Positions 35,701 through 46,744 are shown, counted from the stretch's first letter. The stretch is 64,000 nucleotides of DNA from Eulemur rufifrons (GCF_041146395.1 NC_090997.1:39039501-39103500), one strand, 5' to 3'. Program-made: numbers and translations. The notes: generated from the letters alone by a model not told the origin.

Positions 35701-36132
35701 TGATGGCATAATACAACAATTCATTAACAGTATATGTTATGCTTCTGTGCATGAGGATTTTATTCAAGGCACAGCCAAGAAAGGTCCTTAAGGTCTGGGG
35801 CTAGAGCTAGGATGACTGGCGTCTACGGGTTGGAACAGCTAAGGGCTAGCTGGACATCTCTCTTTTCTCCCACACAGCTCCTCCATGTGAATAAATTGGA
35901 TTTTTTCATAACATGATGGGCTCAAGGTAGTTGTGAAACCACCCTTTACAAATTAATAAAGGGGTACAAGGCAAGAACTGTGGTGGGGCCTGAATTCTGC
36001 GAAGGCACAGGCATACTTAAAAATAATAACCAGAATTGGCCCCTAGTTTGCTTTCCTATAATTGCTACTCAGTAGTCACATAGCTAATAGTCATAAAAAT
36101 TCTTAACTTTCCCCATAGATAACATCACCCTT
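35701..36132. other. Decayed repeat or unique DNA, no gene
   Basis: The flanks of the L1ME piece (35515-35560, and from about 35706) together resemble an old interspersed repeat with 'gtgtaacaaactatgcc' and 'cacttagtgg'. I cannot assign the family. No coding signal is visible. Confidence 0.35.
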
Positions 36133-36530
36133 GTGAAATCTAAGGCTAGTTTTTGAGATATCATCCAGGCTATGCGTTACAATGGATCAGCTGACCCACT
36201 GGACCAGTGGCCCATAATAAGAAACTGGCTCAACCGCTATTGCAACCCACACCCAGGAACTGACTCAGCACAAAAAATGATTTCTACACCCCTATGATTC
36301 TGCTCCAAACCCAGTCAAATAGCAGACATAATTGCCTAGCCTTTTGTCCTACAAACTGTCTTTAAAAACCCTTTGTACCAAATTCTCAGGAAGAGGGATT
36401 TGAGAAGTTCCTCCTGTCTCCACACTTGGCACCTGTGATATTAAACACTTCTCTACTGCAGCCCTGACTGTCTCAGTATATTGGCTCTTCTCTGTGCAGT
36501 GGGCAATACAACCCAATTGGGCTGTAACTG
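36133..36530 (+). mobile_element. Probable class I ERV LTR
   Basis: A promoter-like 'gtctttaaaaaccctttg' (about 36358-36375), a late 'gatattaaacacttc' polyadenylation-type signal and a closing 'gggcaatacaacccaattgg' fit the 3' two thirds of a class I LTR. The ends are approximate. Confidence 0.55.
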
Positions 36531-36764
36531 TTGGACTTTTTACATAGCATCTCAGGTCAACAAGAGATCAAAATGAAAGCATTAAGTCCTTACAGACTAG
36601 TCCCTGAAAGAGTATAGTGTCAATTCCACTGTCCTTTATTGATCTAAGCAAGTCAAGGAGAAGGAAAAAGATCTTCTCAATGGGAAGAATGACAAAGAAC
36701 TACAGCCATCTTTAGTCAACCACAGTGTTCATTTAGGTAAAGCTTTTTAATTCTCTTTTTTAAA
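36531..36764. other. Unassigned
   Basis: This short stretch between an LTR and L1 DNA has no recognised features. Confidence 0.3.
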
Positions 36765-37378
36765 AAACTATAGTCACCATGATGTGCAATAGATCTCTTG
36801 AACTATTCCTCCCATCTAACTGAAATTTTTGTATCCTTTGATCAATATCTCATTTGTTAAAATCTTTGATAGTCTTACTAATTTTTGTCTGACTGATCTA
36901 TCAGTTTCTGTGAGAGTTAAAACTTCCCACATTGTACTGGTGGGTTTGTTAATATCTTGTAATTTTGACAATTTTCCTATTATGTTTTTTTAAGCTAAGA
37001 AATTAAGTTCATACTCATTTAGAATTTTTTAAACTTTCCTATGAATTGTACTTTTTCATGTCATATAATGTTGCTATTTATTCCTAATAATTATTATTTT
37101 CCAAGAATAGTCTTGATTTATGCTTGCTGTCCTGAGAATTTGCTAATAGCAGCCTCTCACCTTCAAACATGTCCCTTGAATAACAAATCAGGTTACCCTT
37201 CAAATAATGTTTTTTTTTTACTTAAAATTATCTTTTCTTCAAATATTAATATAGATACAGCAGCTTTACTTTCTTATATCTTCTTCCATTTTTAATTTTT
37301 AGTGTTACTTAACCCTTTGTTTCAGGATATTCCCATATTGCTGAATTTTTAATATTTTCTTCTATCTATTCTCAAAAT
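36765..37378 (-). mobile_element. Antisense L1 pieces
   Basis: 36765-36860 ('aactatagtcaccatgatgtg', 'gatctcttgaactattcc') is the reverse of a primate L1 3' UTR. From 36870 ('tgatctatcagtttctgtg', 'cagctttactttcttatatc') it resembles the reverse of the upstream part of an L1. Two elements or a rearranged one may be present. Confidence 0.6.
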
Positions 37379-38061
37379 GTGTCTTTAGTGAAATTGAGAC
37401 AAAGCAGGGAGCCTTCTTAGGGACTGGCCAGGCACCCCCCATCCAAGCATGGAAGTAAAGGAAAACCTGGAGTCCCTTCAGGGGAAGTTCTGGGCACCTG
37501 GCTAGCCTTGAAAGCCAATGGGCAACCAGATGAGAACAATGGCCCTCCAAGCAAGCCAGAATCATAAGGTGTTTGGTTTCTTATGGAAACTAAAAGATGG
37601 CATCTTAACATATCTTCTTGAGTTGTTTTTCAGAACTCTCCCCTCTCATGGAAAATGCAGATAAGGGGGAACTGAGAAATTAAACTCTGACCTCCATTCT
37701 TTGTTCTAAATTTCTCTGTGAGGAGCCTACCATACCCATCTCAACATTCCTTTCTACTAATCTAAGAATCTCTGAATTCACCTATTTCCCCCACCCCCAC
37801 TTCAGGATATCCCACCTTTTGGGGTCAGGCCAATGTATAACCTCCATGTGTTGAGTTATAATTTTGCCTGCATGAAATATACCCCTGTCTTTAAAAACCC
37901 TAGCTTGTAAGCCATCAGGGAGTTCAGGTCGTAAGCATTAGCTGCTGGTAATCCTTGCTTGGCGTCATGCAGTAATGATGCCTCTTTCTCCAACCGCAGC
38001 TCTCAGCTTCAGTGTCTAGCTTTACTGCACCAGGTGAGTGGACCTCAGTTTGGTTTGGTAA
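37379..38061 (+). mobile_element. Probable ERV LTR
   Basis: The segment interrupts L1 DNA. It holds a 'ccaatgtataacctcc' motif shared in pattern with the nested LTR at 32084, a promoter-like 'gtctttaaaaaccctag' (37888-37904), and a 3' end 'cagtttggtttggta'. The exact ends and target duplication are uncertain. Confidence 0.55.
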
Positions 38062-38129
38062 AAAGTTCAGTACATTTTCATTTATTGTGATTACTGATGT
38101 GATGTTTGGTTGCATTTTTAGCGGGTTTT

Positions 38130-38147
38130 TTGTGTGTGTGTGTGTGT
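38130..38147. repeat. (TG)n microsatellite, short
   Basis: About nine TG units. Confidence 0.9.
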
Positions 38148-38173
38148 TGATATATCAAGAGTTTATAAGTTTT

Positions 38174-38199
38174 CCTTTTTTTTCTTTTTTTCTAGTTGA

Positions 38200-38231
<32 letters not shown>

Positions 38232-38262
38232 AGATTCTGACTTCCATGGCCACCATCCTGCT
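38174..38262 (-). pseudogene. 28S rRNA retrocopy fragment with A-tail
   Basis: On the minus strand, bases 38262-38193 match about 70 nt of mammalian 28S rRNA, including GGTGGCCATGGAAGTC and GTGTGTAACAACTCACCTG. I see three differences from the rRNA, all C-to-T or G-to-A at former CpGs. The rRNA match stops at AACTAG, where true 28S continues with CCCTG, and an A-rich tail of about 19 nt follows. A perfect 17-bp duplication AAGAGTTTATAAGTTTT flanks it (38157-38173, 38263-38279). The structure is that of an L1-mobilised RNA fragment. Confidence 0.92.
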
Positions 38263-38299
38263 AAGAGTTTATAAGTTTTTTCAAAGGAAGTAAAAATTC

Positions 38300-38935
38300 T
38301 ATTTTTGCCCTTTTAGTAGTTAACGTTTATTGTTTTAAAACATTGCTATGTAACTAACAAAGCCAAAGTTAATCACTGTGATAGCCTCTCCTATGAACAA
38401 TACAAGGATCTTAGAATACCAACTCCAAACCCTTCCTATTATACAAATTATTTTTGTCCAGCACTGTGATTACATATTTTTCTTAAAACTCCCCAAATTT
38501 ATAATTATAAATAGTATTGTTTTATGCAGTCTCTTTTTTTAGGCTTAAGCTCATTTGAAGGCCTTGTTTGAACACAAATCTTTCTTTAACCTCATCACAT
38601 TCCTGTGAATTCAATTTCCTTCTTCCTACAGTTTATCTTTTAGAAGTGCTTCAGTGAGAATTCCTTAGTGGTAAAGGCACTTAGATTTTGTTCATTTGAA
38701 AATGTCTGCATTCCACCATTATTCTTGTCAGTAATTTAGGCAGGTATACAAGCATTGGTTAGCAGTCATTCTCTCTTTGCACTCTAAAAGATAGTTTATT
38801 GTCCTCTCTCTTCCTTTGTTGCTGTTGAAAAGTCAGCCCTGGGTTTAATCAATAGTCTATTTTCCTTGTCTGTTTTTAAGATTTTATATTTACCTGTGTT
38901 TTGCAATTATATTCTGTGTCTATGTCTGGTCTTTT
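38300..38935 (-). mobile_element. Antisense L1M, upstream part
   Basis: 'gagaattccttagtggtaaag', 'gaaaatgtctgcattccacc' and 'ttgttgctgttgaaaagtcag' are the reverse of sequence found upstream in old L1M elements. Confidence 0.55.
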
Positions 38936-38944
38936 TTTGTTGTT

Positions 38945-39640
38945 GTTGTTAAATCAACTTTATTGAGATATAATTTATTAATACATGCAATAAAATGTAC
39001 TCATTGAAAGTATATGTTGATAAATTTAGAAAAATTTATAAACCCATGAAACTACCATCACAATTATGACATATAACATTTTCATAACCCAAAACGTTCA
39101 TTTGATGCCGCTTCTAAGGCATTTCCCACCCCAAACTTGGCTCCTCCTTTCTATCACCATAGATTTGAATTTTTCTTTTCTAGAATTTCCTGTAAATGAA
39201 TTCTTACATTATTTACTATCTTCTGTCTGGCTTATTTTGTTCAGTGTAATGTTTTTGAGAATCATCTATGTTATTGCATGTATCAGAGTACATTTTCCTA
39301 TAAGGGTTATAGTTTTAGCTTTTACATTTATTGATACCCATTTTAGAGCTAATTTTTGTGCATAGTATAAGGTAAAAGTAGAAGTTCTCTTTTCCTTTTT
39401 TTAAATGTAATTTGCTGCCAGTTGTCTAGCATCATTAGTTGGGGATAAAAAAACTAACCTGTGTCATTGAATTGCCTTAGAGTTAATTGACCGTATATGT
39501 GTAAATATGTTTCTGAACTTTCTTTTTTGTTCCAGTGATCTCTATGTCTAGCCCTACGCCAATACCACACTGCCTTGTTTACTGCAGCTTTATACTACAT
39601 CTTGAAATCAGGTGGTATAAGTTCTTCTCTTTCTTTCTAC
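38945..39640 (-). mobile_element. Antisense L1M, 3' part of another copy
   Basis: It starts with 'aactttattgagatataatt', the reverse-orientation L1M 3' UTR, and runs to 'ccaataccacactgccttg' and 'cttgaaatcaggtggtataag', the reverse of ORF2. The order shows a second element, separate from the one above. Confidence 0.7.
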
Positions 39641-39690
39641 TCCTCCTACTCCTGCTTCTGCTCCTGCTCCTCTTCCTTCTTTTCCTGGCA
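39641..39690. repeat. Pyrimidine-rich (CTCCTG-type) tract
   Basis: Irregular CTCCTA, CTCCTG and CTTCTG hexamers cover about 50 bp. Confidence 0.8.
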
Positions 39691-39771
39691 CAATAAACTA
39701 TTTAAAGTAAAATGCAATAAAACATTGGTATTAAACTGTTGGCAAATGCCTTAAGGTTTTTACATATAGCC

Positions 39772-39802
<31 letters not shown>

Positions 39803-39808
39803 TGTGTA
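39772..39808. repeat. (TG)n microsatellite
   Basis: About 18 TG units with one interruption. Confidence 0.95.
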
Positions 39809-40186
39809 CAAAACCCTTCACTCTACTTCATACTCATGTAAATTTTTTAGGGATATTGATTGATTGTTCCTTAAACTAATCAATAACATTTCTAAGAAAA
39901 TCGGTGTTGTTGTTTGCATTTCCTCCATTGATCTGTTCTGACATACTAGAAAGGTGAAGTAACATTAAAAATTAAAAACAGATAAAGATATTACAAAGTT
40001 GCTATATCTACATTAATTTCTGAAAAAAGATTATTTCAAGTAAAAATGTATTATTTGAAGGGTCACCACATGATTTGTTATCCAAGGAATATGCTTGGGA
40101 GTGAGAGAGGACACAACTAATAGTTTCTTCAAACTTGGATAATTTTTCCTTCAATTAACTCTGAAAATTTGGGGAGCATCTGATTT

Positions 40187-40189
<3 letters not shown>
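39809..40189. other. AT-rich DNA, no gene
   Basis: No repeat or coding frame was recognised between the two microsatellites. Confidence 0.4.
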
Positions 40190-40223
<34 letters not shown>

Positions 40224-40231
40224 ACACACAC
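40190..40231. repeat. (CA)n microsatellite
   Basis: About 21 CA units with one CAGA interruption. Confidence 0.95.
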
Positions 40232-40312
40232 ATATTAGCCCACTACCTACCTGCTCCTTACATTTTGCATACCACTAGATTGTTCATTTTTTTAAATGGT
40301 AGACTGATTTTT

Positions 40313-40319
<7 letters not shown>

Positions 40320-40346
<27 letters not shown>

Positions 40347-40629
40347 AGACAGAGTCTCTCTCTGTTGCCCAGGCTAGAGTGAGTGCCGTGGCGTCAGCCT
40401 AGCTCACAGCAACCTCAAACTCCTGAGCTCAAGCGATCCTCCTGTCTCAGCCTCCCAAGTAGCTGGGACTACAGGCATGCACCACCATGCCCGGCTAATT
40501 TTTTCTATATATATTTTTAGCTGTCCATATAATTTCTTTCTATTTTTAGTAGAGATGGGGTCTCGCTCTTGCTCAGGCTGGTCTCGAACTCCTGAGCTCA
40601 AACGATCCGCCCACCTCGGCCTCCCAGAG
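40320..40629 (-). mobile_element. Alu SINE, antisense, 5'-truncated
   Basis: The 5' end of the element (right side) stops at 'ggcctcccagagtg', so about 45 nt of the left arm are missing. A perfect 15-bp duplication TGATTTTTAAATTTT lies at 40305-40319 and 40630-40644. The T-tail is about 26 nt, which suggests a young insertion. Confidence 0.93.
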
Positions 40630-40644
40630 TGATTTTTAAATTTT

Positions 40645-41036
40645 AACAAAATCTATCACATCTTTGCAGATAAATGAAAAGCTGTTAGAAAGTCAGAAAA
40701 ATATTTGTCTAAATAGTCTTCATGTACATTACATCTCTAGCACTTGTGAATATTATTTGTACATAAAATATGTAGAATTGAGATTAAAATTAGAGATAGG
40801 AGTCATTGATGCCTTGTTTTCCTAGACATTTTTTTCTTCATTCTGATCTGTCCTTATTTCCCAATGCAATCACACAAACCCTTGCAATTCAGTTTCCTGC
40901 TGACTCTTTAAACAAATCGTTTACTAATGCGCCAGACCCATGTTTCTGTGTCATTCTCCTGTGGTTTGTTCTCCATCCTTTCCATGAATCCAAATCTTGC
41001 TCACTCTTTAAGGTCTAGGTTAAGTCTATAAGAAGT
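40645..41036. other. No gene or repeat recognised
   Basis: A 70-codon plus-strand frame (40806-41018) is without a known domain. Confidence 0.4.
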
Positions 41037-41414
41037 ATTTCTGGGAGGCCGAGGCAGGAGGATCATTTGAGCCCAGGAGTTTGAGGTTGCTGTGAGCTAG
41101 GCTGATGCTACAGCATTCTAGCCCGAGCAACAGAGTGAGACTCTGTCTCAAAAGAGGAGTTCGAGACCAGCCTGAGCAAGAGTAAGACCCTGTATCTACT
41201 AAAAATAGAACGAAATTATATGGACAACTAAAAATATATATAGAAAAAATTAGCCGGGCATGGTGGTGCATGCCTGCAGTCCCAGCTACTTGGGAGGCTG
41301 AGGCAGGAGGATCGCTTGAGCCCAGGTGTTTGAGGTTGCTGCGAGCCAGGCTGACGCCACGGCACTCTAGCCCGGGCAACAGAGTGAGACTCTGTCTCAA
41401 AAAAAAAAAAAAAG
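41037..41414 (+). mobile_element. Rearranged or chimeric Alu
   Basis: The first 115 bp join a left-arm piece ('ctgggaggccgaggcagg') directly to a right-arm end ('gaggttgctgtgagctagg' to 'ctctgtctcaaaa'). From 41155 a second Alu body starts mid-left-arm ('aggagttcgagaccagcctg') and runs complete to an A-tail. So a right-arm end occurs twice. No target duplication was found. Confidence 0.85.
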
Positions 41415-41427
41415 AAAGAAAAAGAAA

Positions 41428-41462
41428 GGAAGGAAAGGAAAGGAAAGGAAAGGAAAGGAAAG
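41428..41462. repeat. (GGAAA)n microsatellite
   Basis: About seven GGAAA units in the Alu tail. Confidence 0.9.
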
Positions 41463-41653
41463 ATAAGGAAAGATTATGACACTTGGACCAGAGCTCTTCC
41501 CTGGAGCATGTCTGGGATGGAACCAGGATCAGGATTTCTTGGCACCTGAAGTAATCAGCTACTGATTCTTTTTTCCAGGGTCATGTAGCCATTGCACTGA
41601 TGAGCTGCTCGCAGTTCTAGTTTCGGAAATGTTTGAGAATTTAAAAAGATTTA

Positions 41654-42000
41654 CATTAGTTCCTCAGTATCTGTGAGGGATTGGTTCCAGGACCTCTTGT
41701 AGATACCAAAATCCAAGGATGCTCAAGTCCCTTAGATAAAATGCATAGCGTTTTCATATAAACTACACATATTTTTCCATATACTTTAAATCATCTCTAG
41801 ATCACATGCAATACCTAATGCAATGCAAATGCTATGTAAATAGTTGATATGCTTTATTGTTTGGGGAATAATAACAAGGAAAGAAGTCTGTACATGTTCA
41901 GTACAGACAAAATCATCCTTTTTTTTAATATATATATATTTTTGATCTGCTGTTGGTTGAATTTGTAGATGCAGAACCCACAAATATGGAGGGCTGACTG
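41654..42000 (+). mobile_element. MER2-type Tigger DNA transposon, full length
   Basis: The left end reads 'cattagttcctcagtatctg' and the right end 'atatggagggctgactg', with TA on both sides (41652-41653 and 42001-42002). Interior blocks 'ggattggttccaggacc', 'gtctgtacatgttcagtaca' and 'gatctgctgttggttgaat' match the MER2 family. It is non-autonomous. Confidence 0.88.
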
Positions 42001-42002
42001 TA

Positions 42003-42770
42003 ATTGGCTCCAAAATAGGAAAAGAAACTACAAAAGAGAAACTAAGTAATGATTCATTAAATGCTTATAAATTGTAAGATTATGCCAATTTTATTACTCT
42101 TCATAAAAATTTTATTCCATTTGCAAGTTAGATTTTCATCACTTGGCAAGAATTGCCAAGTATGTTTCATGCTGTGTGATAAATCAATCATTCTATAGTA
42201 CTAATTGTAGTCAAATCATTTAAAAGGCAAAATTATTAATGTTTCAAAATCTAAAGAAAAATTTCTTTGTTATGATTTATGGGTGCAATGGATTCATTTT
42301 AATATGTTTGCTAAATTGAGGGGATTGGGTCTTCAGAGAAAGAGTGCCTGGAGCCCCAGAGAACCCAAAATGGCCATGCTGGGTTCAATACTATTTAGTG
42401 CTTTTACTACGGAAAGCATAATTATATGTACAAAAGAATTAAAAAAAAATCATAACTATGAAATAACATTTTTCATAGTATAAAAGTAACATTTGTTCAC
42501 TGTATACTATTTTGACATAAACATTTACAATCCTATGAAGAAATATCTACAGCAAAAATTATTCCTTTAATTTTTTTCTTCTATATTGCTAAAAACTTTT
42601 TACTTTTTAAAGTATTAGCTCACTATTCCCTAATAATATTTGAATACCAGTTTTGCTTTATTATATCTTTATAGCTTAATTTGAATGAATATTAAATGAG
42701 CCAATATTAGAGCTAGCATTATTATACCCTGGCATTTTTGTATACTAAATTGCATGACCTGAAAATCACC
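42003..42770. other. AT-rich DNA, no gene seen
   Basis: No repeat was named. A 66-codon frame (42283-42483) has no domain. Confidence 0.4.
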
Positions 42771-43183
42771 CCCTCCAGATGACGGAGACCAAGAGAGAGT
42801 GCTCCGCTTGGTAACATATTGGACTCTCAAGGACATAAAACAAGACAAGAGAGAACCTCAACCAGTATCCCTCTTTATGACAGCACACATAAAAACAAAG
42901 ACAGAGGAACAGGCTGTTTCTGGGAGGAAAGGGATCAAATAATATGAATATTTATATCACAAAATATCAAAAAGTACAGCAGAGTTGCACAATCTTTTTC
43001 TCCCATTAATCAAAACCCTGCAGAAGAAATAAACAGCGATTTTTACTGTCTGCTCAGCCAAATTGCACAGAGAGAGAGACCAGGAGCCTGACTGGTAAGA
43101 AATTTTGGCTAAACAAGTTCCGGGATTCCCTTAACTGGCCTTCAGAGGAGCAGAGCTTTGATCCACTGATAACTGCGCCAAAC
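42771..43183 (-). mobile_element. ERV leader, antisense
   Basis: On the minus strand this directly follows an LTR end and shares blocks with the leader at 4187-5100 ('cttaccagtcag', 'gagcagacagtaaa', 'atgaatattcatatt'-like). The primer binding site region reads TTTGGCGCAGTTATC in place of TTTGGTGCCGTGG, so it is either mutated or a different primer type. No coding frame remains. Confidence 0.6.
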
Positions 43184-43690
43184 TGTAAGAGTCAAGGGAG
43201 AGCTTTCCCCTTGGCCGTCTGAAGTTCTGCTGAAAAATCAATTCGCAAAAGGCAGATTGATTGGAGAAAATGCACACAAATTTATTTAACGTGTACACAC
43301 GGGGAGACTCACAGAGTGATTACCCACCCACCAGGGTGGGTAATCAACAGGGGTAAGAAGCTTATAACCATTTTCTGGCCATTTTTCTCCTTATTTTAAT
43401 GGGTACTAGGGACAGGCTGTATTACAAAAGAAAATCATTTTCTTTTCTTTTATGGGTTCATAGGCAAAAGCCACCCAATTTTGTAAGATGTGACCCCAAC
43501 GGGTTGCTTGGGGGAATCAAATTAGCATTTCCCATATGGCCAGAGACAAAATCACAATGCACACATAACAAAAAACGAGTTCCCCAAGTCAGGCCTGCTG
43601 AGCTTCTGCTAGCAATTCCTTCAGGGTTCCCCACACACAAATGAGACAAGACAAAAACAGAGACACAAGGTCTCACAAGTCAGAATTCTA
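43184..43690 (-). mobile_element. ERV LTR, antisense, 3' portion or whole
   Basis: Read in reverse, the LTR end '...gactcttaca' is preceded by the U5 block 'gaattgatttttcagc' and a polyadenylation signal ('gttaaataaatttgtg', reverse of about 43277-43292). This matches the layout of the LTRs at 3830, 29551 and 31938. A 13-bp perfect hairpin lies at 43317-43346. The outer end is uncertain. Confidence 0.6.
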
Positions 43691-44159
43691 AAACCAGATT
43701 TCAGAACTGAGTCCCAAAGAGTCCAGGAGTACTTTCCCCAAACAGTGCCCTTTATTCTCCCTCCGAATGGGGAAAATCCCCTTAAGTAGAGCCCTAACCT
43801 GTAGGTTAGGGAGGGTCAACAGGACCTCTGAAGAGGTTACAGGACCTCCAAGGAGGCCAATAGACCAGGAGAAGGGAAAGGAGGTGTCAGCTGCATTTGG
43901 GAATACTCGCTAGCGATGTCTTCCAGGTTCAGAAACTGTTTCTCCGTTGCAAGCAAGCTAGTGTGCTGAAGGTTGGTAATGCCTCACCAACAAGGGAAGC
44001 TCCAGAGATGGTCCCTGGCTGAAAGGAGCCTGGCAACCACTTGGACTGCCTCTGGCCCAGTGAAGTGGCAAAGGGGCACTGAGACACTGGCAAATGCCCA
44101 CAGAGGGCCTCCTGGCTGGATGGCCATTAAATTGTAACCATAATAGGTTCATTGCTTGG
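43691..44159. other. Probably ERV-derived, unassigned
   Basis: The reverse strand shows a further 'ggagaataaaggg' signal (about 43748-43762). 43800-44100 is purine-rich and repetitive in style. It may be the U3 of the LTR on its left or part of another LTR. Confidence 0.35.
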
Positions 44160-44790
44160 TGTGCACAGCAAGTCAATATGCTGAGAACACTGGGTTGCAG
44201 CAGAGAAAGAGGCTTAATTTTAAGGCCACCAAATGAGGAGATGGGAGGAAACCTCAAATCCACCCCTCTAAGGGGTTTGGGGCTGGGAATTTAAAGGGTT
44301 TGGAGGGGGCCGAAGTGTGGGGATTGTCGATTGGTTGAAGAGTGCAGAGTGAGGTGATGGGAAGGGGAGATGAAGACGCTGCATTCTCGTGCTGATGCAG
44401 TTCCTCTGGGGGGGCGGGGTCTTCAAACTGGTTGGCATCAGTTGTTCCACTGGAATTCAAGATCTGAAAAACATCTTAAGCAATTATTACACAAAGGCCT
44501 TATGATTCCAACGCCAGAGATCCTGTCTATAGGAACAACAGGGATGCGAATGGTCAATATCCAGTGCTACCTGACTTTCAGTTACAGGGAAATGGGTCAA
44601 AGTGCAGCCTCATTAAGGCTTAATTATCACTATGCTTCCATCCAGAATCTAGTATGTAATTTTGTTAACCCTGTGAGGCCAATCTCACCATCACCTCCTA
44701 GGTCTTTCACATGTCTAATCATTTTTATGCACAGCCCAGGAAAGAGCTGCCTTTCACAGGAGAAGGTGAAACACCACTGATTCAACTTCA
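44160..44790 (-). mobile_element. ERV LTR, antisense, other family
   Basis: Blocks 'gcagcagagaaagaggctta', 'ccaccaaatgaggagatggg', 'cagttgttccactggaattc' and 'gagatcctgtctataggaac' occur in the order of a known class I LTR read in reverse. I do not commit to a family name. Several overlapping short frames here have no coding meaning. Confidence 0.6.
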
Positions 44791-44885
44791 TTCTTTATTT
44801 CTCTAATAGGAATGATAAAAGGATAAAAGCTAAGAAGCTAGCACAATCTTGGTATACATATATCCATAACTATAAACACCTTAAG

Positions 44886-45219
44886 GTAGGGTGCAGTGGC
44901 TCACGCCTGTAATCCTAGCACTCTGGAAGGCCAAGGCGGGCAGATTGTTTGAGCTCAGGAGTTCAAGACCAGCGTGAGCAAGACCTACTAAAAAAAAAAA
45001 ATAAAAGAAAGAAAGAAATTAGCTGGACAACTAAAAATATATAGAAAAAATTAGCTGGGCATGGTGGCACATGCCTGTAGTCCCAGCTACTCAGGAGGCT
45101 GAGGCAAGGAGGATTGCTTGAGCCCAGGAGTTTGAGGTTGCTGTAAGCTAGGCTGATGCCATGGCACTCTAGTCCGGGCAACAGAGTAAGACTCTGTCTC
45201 AAAAAACAAACAAACAAAA
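44886..45219 (+). mobile_element. Alu SINE, full length
   Basis: This is a full strepsirrhine Alu with a small deletion and A-rich expansion in the linker and an (AAAC)n tail. A perfect 12-bp duplication AAACACCTTAAG lies at 44874-44885 and 45220-45231. Confidence 0.94.
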
Positions 45220-45334
45220 AAACACCTTAAGAGGCCCCATATGCCAGACTGCCATATCCGAATTACTGTGTTTTATTCTGACGTTACACTTGAAGAAGAG
45301 TGTTGACAAGGCAGTGTGATAATAACGGCTCCAT

Positions 45335-45740
45335 TTGCTCGATTCCATTCCACAAATATTTATTGAGGGTCTATTTTATGCCAGTCCTTGACTTGGTCTC
45401 AGTAATATAAGGATGAACAAGACAAATAGGGCTCCTGTTCTCAAAAAGCTCACAGTTCAACAGGAGAAATAGATATAAAACAAGAAATTACAAGTGTGAT
45501 AAGTATTATAGAGTTAATACAGGAGATTATAGATAGGGGATTTAGACTAGTCTTATGACTATGAGGAGGTATCCATAAGGAATTAAAGTTAAATTAAAGT
45601 TTGAAGTATGCATAGATATTAGCCCAGAGTACTGGGGGTGGGGAGTGCTCTGGGCCGAGGTAACAGCAAAAAGTCAAGATAAAAATGGAAAGATTTCTCA
45701 TTAGCTGGAGCACAGAATGAAAAGGAGGATAGAAATGACG
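45335..45740 (-). mobile_element. L2 LINE, antisense
   Basis: 'ccacaaatatttattgagg', 'tatgccagtccttgac', 'aaaaagctcacagttcaac' and 'tgataagtattatagag' are the reverse of the L2 3' end. Confidence 0.75.
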
Positions 45741-45834
45741 CTGACGAAGTAGGCAGGGTAAGACCATGTGGGAGCCATATAAGCCAATTTATAAATTTTG
45801 AACTTAAACTTGAAAGCCATGCATAATATCCTTT

Positions 45835-46015
45835 AGCATTTACTACACCTGTGTGAGGTAGGTACTATTACTAGGGCCATTTTAGAAATGAGGACACTGA
45901 AGCTCCAAGAGTTCAGTGAATCCCCTGAGCTTACGTAGGTAGTAAGTGGCAGAGCTGAGAATGAAATCCAGGATGTCTGGGTCCAGAGTACCCTCTCAGA
46001 TGCATGGACCACAAA
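45835..46015 (-). mobile_element. MIR SINE, antisense
   Basis: 'ccattttagaaatgaggaca', 'gtagtaagtggcagagctg' and 'gaaatccaggatgtctggg' are the reverse MIR core. Confidence 0.8.
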
Positions 46016-46744
46016 CTCACATGCCTTCAGACAGATAAATGAGTAAAAACTGCTGGGTATAGAACAATAAACAGTGTTTGAGACTGTTAGAATTTGGAGA
46101 GTATAAACCCTGTCCATGGGTACCAGGCACTACTTGGCTCCAGCTCTATGGGTAAATGAGAGAGCCCAGTGTTATTGGATATTTTGATTTCTCAAGAGAA
46201 GCTGAAAAATACATATCATCATGAAAATATTCTTATTTTTAAAATGTTGGGAACTAATGAAAACTTTAAAACAACTGTATATTCCCATTGAAGGCAGTAT
46301 GGTAGACTAGAGACAATAAATGGCGTTGCCTATTAAAATAGTGAAAATGCTAGAAAAACACAAGAACTGTCTTTTATGGTGCATTGCTGTGTTTATACAA
46401 GAAGCAGAAGCCAATAATGAAGTTAAAACAGAAACCCTAGGTCGTGTGGTTGGAGGGTGGGGAGAGGGACAGGTAACACAGGCCACATTTTTCTCTGTAG
46501 GATTCTCCCAGCCCTGGATATTTTGAGATTCCACCTTGATAGCTTAGAGCCAGGATTGAGGCAACAGAAGGCTAAGCCTGGAGTCTGTTTGGATGAGGAG
46601 TCTAAAAAGGGACTCCTAACATAAATACGGGACCCCTGTGGGCTACCTTTCAGTGAATGAGCAACAAGCCTAGTGGTCAGCAGGAGACCACAAGGAAGCC
46701 AGCCAATTTCTATCTCAGTACAGGGAGGAGAGGGAGAGAAAAAA
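46016..46744. other. No gene or repeat recognised
   Basis: Two overlapping frames on opposite strands (46307-46534, 46320-46526) have no domain. Confidence 0.4.
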
